The translations under genes were made by a program, and so were the position numbers. Source: Chitinophagaceae bacterium (GTDB taxonomy: Bacteria; Bacteroidota; Bacteroidia; Chitinophagales; Chitinophagaceae). From it: a DNA stretch of 35,559 nucleotides. The stretch lies in NCBI GenBank assembly GCA_024643645.1, contig JAHEMN010000020.1:1-35559 (forward strand), written 5' to 3'. The notes under the pieces were generated by a model. It had not been told where the DNA came from and ran no database searches. It saw nothing but the letters and a program-made list of their open reading frames with translations. Position 1 is the stretch's first letter; every line of letters begins with the position of its first letter. This document shows, one piece after another, positions 28,972-35,559 of the stretch.

Positions 28972-29760
28972 GTTTTCGATTTCTTCTACTTTTAATACAG
29001 GTTCATTTAGTTCCACTACTCTTTTCACCTTCATTCTTTTTCGCATCGTCATATTTAAAACTTCCACAATAAAAGAGAAAGCCATTCCGAAATAAATATA
29101 ATTTTTAAGATGCAGCTGGTGAGCTGCCTCACTGTCCCATCCTTCAATAATTAAACTAAGTCCGATCATAACAAGAAAAGACAATGCCAGCATTTTAAGT
29201 GTTGGATGTTTATGAATGAATGCTGCAATACCTGTGCTGAATAAAAACATTATTGTCATTGCTATTACAACTGCAGCGATCATGATCTCAACATATTTAG
29301 CTGTACCACCGGCAGTGATTATACTGTCAAAAGAGAATACGGCGTCTATCAACATTATCTGACCAATAGCATATCCCATTGAAATGCCAATATTTTTTTT
29401 ACTCGAAACATTAGGGTCTTCACCTTCCAGTTTATCATGAATTTCTTTTACCGATTTATACATTAGAAATAAACCGCCTAAGATCATCACAATACTTGCC
29501 AGATCGAATCCTTTACCGCCAATCTCAAAAACTGATTTGCCTTTTTGGCGTAATAACCAACCTAAGCCAAGCAGCATAAGGCTTCTTGATATAATACCTG
29601 TTACCATCCATATGCGTCTGGCAAATTTTTGATCTTTCTCTTTTTTTAATCTGTTTAAAATAATACTTACGAATATTACATTGTCAATACCCAATACTAC
29701 TTCAAGTATTACAAGAATAACAAAGCTAATAAGGCTTTCACTGGTAAATAAATGTTCCAT
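28954..29760 (-). CDS. TerC family membrane protein
   Basis: EVVLGIDNVIFVSIILNRL, DAVFSFDSIITAGG; TerC signatures and TM helices. Confidence 0.94.
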   Translation of the reverse strand: MEHLFTSESLISFVILVILEVVLGIDNVIFVSIILNRLKKEKDQKFARRIWMVTGIISRSLMLLGLGWLLRQKGKSVFEIGGKGFDLASIVMILGGLFLMYKSVKEIHDKLEGEDPNVSSKKNIGISMGYAIGQIMLIDAVFSFDSIITAGGTAKYVEIMIAAVVIAMTIMFLFSTGIAAFIHKHPTLKMLALSFLVMIGLSLIIEGWDSEAAHQLHLKNYIYFGMAFSFIVEVLNMTMRKRMKVKRVVELNEPVLKVEEIENSDLAK

Positions 29761-29767
29761 TATATTG

Positions 29768-30802
29768 TTATAAATTTTTGCAAATCCGTTTTACAATTGC
29801 TGGGCCTTCATATACAAACCCTGTCCATACCTGAACAAGCGAAGCACCAGCATTCAACTTTTCTTTTGCATCATTGGTTGTAAAAATTCCACCACTGGCA
29901 ATTACTGGTATTTGCCCATTTGTTCTTTCTGAAATATATTTTACAATTTCTGTACTTCTCTTTTGCAAAGGTAATCCGCTTAAACCCCCGGCACCAATAA
30001 TCTCCAGTTTCGATTTAGTAGTTGTCAATTGTTCTCTACTGATGGTTGTATTTGCTGCTACTAATCCATCTAATTTTATTTCAATTGCAAGATCGATCAC
30101 ATCATCTATTTGTTCTTTCGTAAGATCGGGTGCAATTTTTAATAGAATAGGTTTTGGCTGATCTAACGGTTTATTTATTTCTTGCAGATGAGTTAATATT
30201 TTTTTTAATGCATCTTTTTCCTGTAATTCTCTTAATCCCGGAGTATTGGGTGAACTTACGTTGACGACAAAATAATCTACGTAAGGATGTAATTTTTTAA
30301 AACAAATTTCATAATCTTTCCAGGCTTCCTCATTGGGAGTTACTTTATTCTTGCCAATATTTCCACCTATTATAAGTTTTGAATTACTTTTTTTCTCTTT
30401 CCACTCTTTTAATCTAATAGTTACTACCTCTACTCCCTCATTATTAAAACCCATTCTGTTAATGAGTGCTTTATCTTTTGGTAAGCGGAATAATCTTGGT
30501 TTTTCATTTCCTGCCTGCGGCAATGGGGTTACAGTGCCAATTTCAACAAAGCCGAAACCTAAGCATTCCAGTTCTCTCAGATACCTTGCATTCTTATCAA
30601 ATCCGGCACCAAGCCCAACCGGGTTCTTAAAATTCAATCCTAAGAAAATTGTTACCGGAAAGGAAGAAGGAGGGGAAAAGCACCATTTCAGAAACCTTCT
30701 TTTAAAACCGATACTACAAGCTAATTTCAACAAGTTCATTGATGAATAATGCACCCATTCCGGAGAAAAAAGAAAAAGAATACTGCGCAGTAGTTTATAC
30801 AT
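29768..30802 (-). CDS. pyrD: Quinone-dependent dihydroorotate dehydrogenase (class 2)
   Basis: NPVGLGAGFDKNARYLREL, VNVSSPNTPGLRELQ, LLKIAPDLT, GAGGLSGLPL, IPVIASGGIFT. Confidence 0.96.
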   Translation of the reverse strand: MYKLLRSILFLFSPEWVHYSSMNLLKLACSIGFKRRFLKWCFSPPSSFPVTIFLGLNFKNPVGLGAGFDKNARYLRELECLGFGFVEIGTVTPLPQAGNEKPRLFRLPKDKALINRMGFNNEGVEVVTIRLKEWKEKKSNSKLIIGGNIGKNKVTPNEEAWKDYEICFKKLHPYVDYFVVNVSSPNTPGLRELQEKDALKKILTHLQEINKPLDQPKPILLKIAPDLTKEQIDDVIDLAIEIKLDGLVAANTTISREQLTTTKSKLEIIGAGGLSGLPLQKRSTEIVKYISERTNGQIPVIASGGIFTTNDAKEKLNAGASLVQVWTGFVYEGPAIVKRICKNL

Positions 30803-30839
30803 AATTGGTAGCGAAGATAATTGAACTTTACCGGCTGTT

Positions 30840-30871
30840 TTTGGTTGATAATGATAGACTCTTTACTTTTG
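30840..30871 (+). promoter_or_regulatory. Candidate promoter of the thiolase gene (TTTG-N20-TACTTTTG)
   Basis: TTTG at 30840-30843, 20-nt spacer, TACTTTTG at 30864-30871; fits the Bacteroidetes -33/-7 pattern. Confidence 0.5.
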
Positions 30872-30900
30872 GTATAGAAAGTTGCATAAACAACTTATTT

Positions 30901-30963
30901 GGTTCGTAGTAAATGGTTCATAGTTTATTTCTAATAAGATACTTGCTATTTACCATGAACTAT
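30901..30963. repeat. Three degenerate copies of a GTTCRTRGTWWAT-type unit (two tandem, one inverted)
   Basis: GGTTCGTAGTAAAT (30901-30914), GGTTCATAGTTTAT (30915-30928), inverted ATTTACCATGAACTAT (30948-30963). Confidence 0.6.
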
Positions 30964-30989
30964 TAAACTTCAACAAATAACTTAATATC

Positions 30990-32168
30990 ATGCAGGAAGC
31001 ATACATCGTAGCCGGATACAGAACCGCAGTAGGAAAATCAAAAAGAGGTGGATTTCGTTTTTATCGTCCGGATGATCTGGCGATTGAAGTGATTAAAGGA
31101 TTAATGGCATCAGTTCCTCAACTGGAGTCAAAAAGAGTTGATGATGTATTGGTTGGAAATGCAGTACCCGAAGCAGAACAAGGATTGCAATTTGGTCGTA
31201 TCATTTCTGCAAGAGCTTTAGGTATCGATGTGCCGGGTGTAACGGTTAATCGTTATTGTGCTTCAGGATTAGAAACAATTGCAATGGCAACAGCCAAGAT
31301 AAGAACTGGTATGGCGGAGTGCATTATAGCAGGTGGTACAGAAAGTATGAGTTTGGTTCCAACAGCTGGTTGGAAAACAGTACCTTCTTATTCCATCGCA
31401 AAAGATGATCCTGATTATTATTTAAGTATGGGATTAACTGCCGAGGCTGTTGCAAAAGATTTCAAGATCAGCCGGGAAGATCAGGATGAATTTTCATACA
31501 ACTCACATCAAAAAGCAATAGCAGCCATTGAAAAAGGATATTTTAAATCAGGAATACTTCCTATCAATGTTGAAGAGATCTATCTTGATGCAAAAGGAAA
31601 GAAGCAGAAAAGGAATTATATAATGGATACCGATGAAGGCCCTAGAGCTGATACTTCACTGGCTGCATTAGCAAAATTAAAACCCGCATTTGCTGCCGGA
31701 GGTGTAGTTACTGCCGGTAATTCTTCTCAAACATCAGATGGTGCAGCTTTTGTGATAGTAATGGGTGAGAAGATGATGAATGAATTAGGTTTAAAACCTA
31801 TTGGCAGGTTAGTGAATAGTGCTGTGGCCGGTGTGGATCCTAGAATTATGGGTATCGGTCCTGTTGCTGCAATTCCTAAAGTATTGAAACAATCGGGGAT
31901 GAAACTTGCTGATATTGATCTGATAGAGTTGAATGAGGCATTTGCTTCTCAGGCTCTGGCAGTTATCAGAGAAGTTGACCTTGACCCGGCCAAAGTAAAT
32001 ATTAATGGTGGTGCCATAGCATTAGGTCATCCACTCGGATGTACAGGTTGTAAACTTACCATCCAGAACCTGGGCGATATGAAAAGGCTCAATAAAAAAT
32101 ATGGTATGGTGACAGCATGTGTTGGGGGGGGCCAGGGCATTGCTGGTATTATTGAAAACCTTCAATAA
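30990..32168 (+). CDS. Acetyl-CoA C-acyltransferase (thiolase)
   Basis: [15 protein letters not shown] active-site Cys region, [44 protein letters not shown]. Confidence 0.96.
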   Translation: MQEAYIVAGYRTAVGKSKRGGFRFYRPDDLAIEVIKGLMASVPQLESKRVDDVLVGNAVPEAEQGLQFGRIISARALGIDVPGVTVNRYCASGLETIAMATAKIRTGMAECIIAGGTESMSLVPTAGWKTVPSYSIAKDDPDYYLSMGLTAEAVAKDFKISREDQDEFSYNSHQKAIAAIEKGYFKSGILPINVEEIYLDAKGKKQKRNYIMDTDEGPRADTSLAALAKLKPAFAAGGVVTAGNSSQTSDGAAFVIVMGEKMMNELGLKPIGRLVNSAVAGVDPRIMGIGPVAAIPKVLKQSGMKLADIDLIELNEAFASQALAVIREVDLDPAKVNINGGAIALGHPLGCTGCKLTIQNLGDMKRLNKKYGMVTACVGGGQGIAGIIENLQ

Positions 32169-32377
32169 ATCTTTCTTTTCTATTCTTCATTTTCCTTAAA
32201 AGGGAAAAGAATCTTAATTAACTTACATTGTCAATTTTGAAGTAGGATATGCAATAATCCGTTTTCTGACTTGTATTTCTACTATTAATATTGAATTTCC
32301 TTATTATTTATTATAGCTCATTAAACTATTCAGCAATATTTACATCACAGATATTCAGCTGAAACAAAACCATAATT

Positions 32378-34051
32378 ATGGACAGAAGAGATTTTTTAAC
32401 TGCAAAACGCCGTAAGGCTAAAGCAGTTCAGGATACTGCTCCTATTCAAACTTTTCGTACAAACTCTGGTATCAATACTTATACAGGTCTATGGACAGAG
32501 AATGAAATCGTTCATTTATTGAAAAGGACCATGTTTGGTGCAACGAAAGCCGACATTTCCTATTTCAAAACAAGGACGCTGAATCAGGCTGTAAATGAGT
32601 TATTAAATCCTACTGCTCCTGATCCGGCATTACCGGTAAAAGAATATACAACTTCAACTCAACCGGGTACACCTGATGGTAATATTGCTCAGGGAAGTAC
32701 ATGGGTTAATGATATCAATAATGATGGAACAGTTCAGTCACAACGGAGAGCTTCATACAAAAAATGGTTTACCGGAAATTTGATCAATCAGGATAGAAGC
32801 ATCCGTGAAAAACTGATCATGTTTTTGATCGATCATTTTGGAAATGAAGCATCTGATGTAGGTAATGCTAATTGGATCTATCAGCAACATATGTTGATAC
32901 GCCAAAATGCTCTGGGCAATTATAAAAACCTTATTACTAATATAACGAAGGATATTGCCATGCTTCGCTATTTAAATGGTTATCTTAACCAGGCATCGGC
33001 ACCCGATGAGAATTATGCAAGGGAATTAATGGAGCTGTTTACATTAGGAAAAGGAAAAGATTCAAAGTATACAGAAAATGATGTTAAAGAAGCTGCTAAG
33101 GTTTTAACCGGTTGGCAAATAAATGGAACTACATACACAAGTTTTTTTAATGCTAACAGACATAGTACTGCCAATAAAACATTCTCCGCTTTTTTTAATA
33201 ATACGGTAATAACAGGACGTACGGGTGCTACTGCCGGAGATATTGAATTGGCGGATCTTGTGAATATGATCTTTGCCCAGCAGGAGGTTGCAAAATATAT
33301 AGTTAGAAAGGTCTATCGCTGGTTTGTGTACTATACCATAGATGATGCAACTGAGACAAACGTAATTACGCCTTTGGCTGAAATCTTCCGAACAAATAAT
33401 TATGAGATCAAACCGATGCTATCAGCTTTATTCAAAAGTGAGCATTTCTTTGATATGCTGAATAGAGGTTGTATGATCAAAAATCCTGCTGATCATGTAA
33501 TTGGTTCATTGCGGGAAATGAATGCGGCATTTCCTGTTTCTACTGATTGGAATACCAGTTATGGATTATGGAATACATTTTATTCATGGATGGTAACAAC
33601 CGGCCAGGATCTGCATGATCCACCCAATGTATCGGGTATGCCGGCATATTATCAGGAGCCTTCTTTTCATGAGTTATGGATCAATTCTGATTCATTGCCA
33701 AAAAGAAATCAGTTTACTGATATAATGATCAATACTGGTTATGTAAGAAATGGTTTCAGGGTAAGATTTGATTGTGTAGCATTTGCACAATCACTTACAA
33801 ATCCCGGTAATCCAAACGATCTGATTGATGAAGCTCTGTCTGTTTTTTTCAGAAATGATTTATTGATACAGACAAAAGCTCAGATAAAAACGCAGATTCT
33901 ATTGACAGGACAACAATGGGATTATTACTGGACAAATGCATGGGCTGCTTATATATCTAATCCGACCACAGCAAATTATAATACGGTGAATACAAGATTG
34001 AAAACATTAATACAATATTTTTTCAATTTGTCTGAATACCAGTTAGCATAA
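32378..34051 (+). CDS. DUF1800 domain-containing protein
   Basis: HLLKRTMFGATKADI, HFGNEASDVGNANWIYQQHMLIRQNALGNYKNLI, ENYARELMELFTLGKG...YTENDVKEAAKVLTGW; typical DUF1800. Confidence 0.93.
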   Translation: MDRRDFLTAKRRKAKAVQDTAPIQTFRTNSGINTYTGLWTENEIVHLLKRTMFGATKADISYFKTRTLNQAVNELLNPTAPDPALPVKEYTTSTQPGTPDGNIAQGSTWVNDINNDGTVQSQRRASYKKWFTGNLINQDRSIREKLIMFLIDHFGNEASDVGNANWIYQQHMLIRQNALGNYKNLITNITKDIAMLRYLNGYLNQASAPDENYARELMELFTLGKGKDSKYTENDVKEAAKVLTGWQINGTTYTSFFNANRHSTANKTFSAFFNNTVITGRTGATAGDIELADLVNMIFAQQEVAKYIVRKVYRWFVYYTIDDATETNVITPLAEIFRTNNYEIKPMLSALFKSEHFFDMLNRGCMIKNPADHVIGSLREMNAAFPVSTDWNTSYGLWNTFYSWMVTTGQDLHDPPNVSGMPAYYQEPSFHELWINSDSLPKRNQFTDIMINTGYVRNGFRVRFDCVAFAQSLTNPGNPNDLIDEALSVFFRNDLLIQTKAQIKTQILLTGQQWDYYWTNAWAAYISNPTTANYNTVNTRLKTLIQYFFNLSEYQLA

Positions 34052-34077
34052 TATTCAATTTCATTTTAATTGATAAT

Positions 34078-35559
34078 ATGAAAAGAAGAGATTTTTTACT
34101 TAATACAATTCCGGCGGCAGCCATTTTGCCTGATGTCATCAATGGCTATTCTGTAAAAGCATTCAATGTTAATTCACCATTGGTGCAGGCATTGATGCGT
34201 GGCAATACACTTACCGATCATGTGCTTGTTATTATTCAGTTGTCCGGTGGAAATGATGGATTGAATATGGTGATACCGGTTGATGCCGGTTATGCTAATT
34301 ATCTGAATGCCCGAAGCAATGTAGCAATTCCACAAAACAGGGTTTTGCCAATAGCCGGTGTTTCAGGTACAGGTATACATACTGCTATGACTGGTTTGCA
34401 ATCTTTATTCAATGAAGGAAAAGCGAAAGTTATACAGGCAGTTGGATATCCGCAACCAAACTTCTCTCACTTCAGAGCTACAGATATATGGATGAGTGGT
34501 TCCAATAGTAACCAGGAAGTGTATAGCGGTTGGGCCGGAAGATATTTGAATTATGAATACCCGAATTTCCCGGCAGGTTATCCGACCACTGAAATGCCTG
34601 ATCCACTAGCCATTCAAATTGGTTCAAGTACTACTCTCACCTCACAAGGCCCGACAGCAAATATGGGTATGAGTATTACTAATCCAACATCGTTTTATAA
34701 TTTAATTAATGGTACTACTGACCCTGCACCGGCAACACCTGCAGGTAAAGAGTTGACATATATCCGGACAGTAAATCAACAAACTCAGCAATACTCTTCT
34801 GTAATTAAAGATGCTGCCAATGCAGTAACACAACAAGGAACTTATCCTTCAAACAATTCGTTAGGCGATCAATTAAAAATCGTTGCCCGTTTGGTTAAAG
34901 GAGGCCTAAGAACAAGAGTGTACATGGTTAGCTTTGGCGGGTTTGATACACACTCAGTACAAGTAAATTCAGGTGATACGACAACAGGTGCACATGCTAC
35001 TTTATTACAAAGGGTTTCTGATGCAATAAAGGCCTTTCAGGATGATCTGAAATTTTTGGGTGTAGAAGATAGAGTAGTAGGGATGACGTATAGTGAATTT
35101 GGAAGACGTATCAAATCAAATTCAAGTACAGGTACCGATCATGGAGCTGCAGCACCTATGTTCTTATTTGGTACAAATATAGAATCAGGTATGCTTGGTG
35201 TAAATCCTACTATTCCGGCAAATGCAACGGTGAATGATAATATTCCTATGCAATATGATTTCAGAAGTATCTATGCAACGTTACTTGAAAAATGGTTTTG
35301 TCTCGATAAGACTGTGGTGGATTCATTATTCCCTCCGAATATCAATTCACAATTACAAAGCTTGCCATTGATAAAAGCAGGTACATGTAATTCAACATCA
35401 CCACCACCAGCTACTGATGCAACGGCAATGGTTACCAATTATCCGAATCCATTTACTTCTGCTACTACTATTAAATTTAAAACCCAGGGAGGTCATACTT
35501 TAATTCAGATCATAGATACGTTGGGTAGAGTGATTAAAGTACCTGTTGATCAGGAATAT
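34078..35559 (+). CDS. DUF1501 domain-containing protein with T9SS type A C-terminal domain (3' end outside window)
   Basis: Own translation from ATG 34078, open to window end: MKRRDFLLNTIPAAAILPDVINGY...VLVIIQLSGGNDGLNMVIP...YSEFGRRIKSNSSTGTDHGAAAPMFLFG...VTNYPNPFTSATTIKFKTQGGHTLIQIIDTLGRVIK. Absent from the ORF track because it is truncated. Confidence 0.93.
   Translation, partial: MKRRDFLLNTIPAAAILPDVINGYSVKAFNVNSPLVQALMRGNTLTDHVLVIIQLSGGNDGLNMVIPVDAGYANYLNARSNVAIPQNRVLPIAGVSGTGIHTAMTGLQSLFNEGKAKVIQAVGYPQPNFSHFRATDIWMSGSNSNQEVYSGWAGRYLNYEYPNFPAGYPTTEMPDPLAIQIGSSTTLTSQGPTANMGMSITNPTSFYNLINGTTDPAPATPAGKELTYIRTVNQQTQQYSSVIKDAANAVTQQGTYPSNNSLGDQLKIVARLVKGGLRTRVYMVSFGGFDTHSVQVNSGDTTTGAHATLLQRVSDAIKAFQDDLKFLGVEDRVVGMTYSEFGRRIKSNSSTGTDHGAAAPMFLFGTNIESGMLGVNPTIPANATVNDNIPMQYDFRSIYATLLEKWFCLDKTVVDSLFPPNINSQLQSLPLIKAGTCNSTSPPPATDATAMVTNYPNPFTSATTIKFKTQGGHTLIQIIDTLGRVIKVPVDQEY

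Noticed and set aside
32181-32212. Hairpin after the thiolase gene (ATTC..TTTTCC / GGGAAAAGAAT)
   Set aside because: Stem is interrupted and not followed by a T-tract; insufficient to call an intrinsic terminator.
1-35559. Defence system, mobile element or prophage module
   Set aside because: No transposase, integrase, restriction, CRISPR-Cas, toxin-antitoxin or phage structural gene recognised among the ORFs.

Overview
The window is a gene-dense, low-GC chromosomal segment from a Bacteroidetes bacterium, probably Chitinophagaceae-like judging from protein style, type IX secretion (T9SS) sorting domains and TAnnTTTG-type promoters. I support about 31 protein-coding genes; the first and last are cut by the window edges. 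Many are housekeeping: grpE-dnaJ, recN, dnaB, rsmE, pyrD, hpt, a Nif3-like protein with a zinc-ribbon protein, a thiolase, peroxiredoxin, TerC, YitT, an SSS symporter, O-methyltransferase, RlmI-like methyltransferase and a LOG-family protein. The rest form a cell-surface/T9SS set: a 1451-aa PKD-repeat protein with a gliding-motility type C-terminus beside a PorP/SprF protein; two very small proteins that look like a signal peptide plus little more than a T9SS sorting-like domain; a YfbK-like vWA protein; a macroglobulin/TonB-plug-like protein without a barrel; and a DUF1800-DUF1501 pair in which the DUF1501 member has a twin-arginine-like N-terminus and a T9SS C-terminal domain. I see no CRISPR array, transposase, phage module, tRNA or rRNA. 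The best leads for new biology are the DUF1800/DUF1501 export module, the cargo-less sorting-domain proteins, and structured intergenic DNA upstream of dnaB and of the thiolase. All are hypotheses from reading alone; no searches were run.
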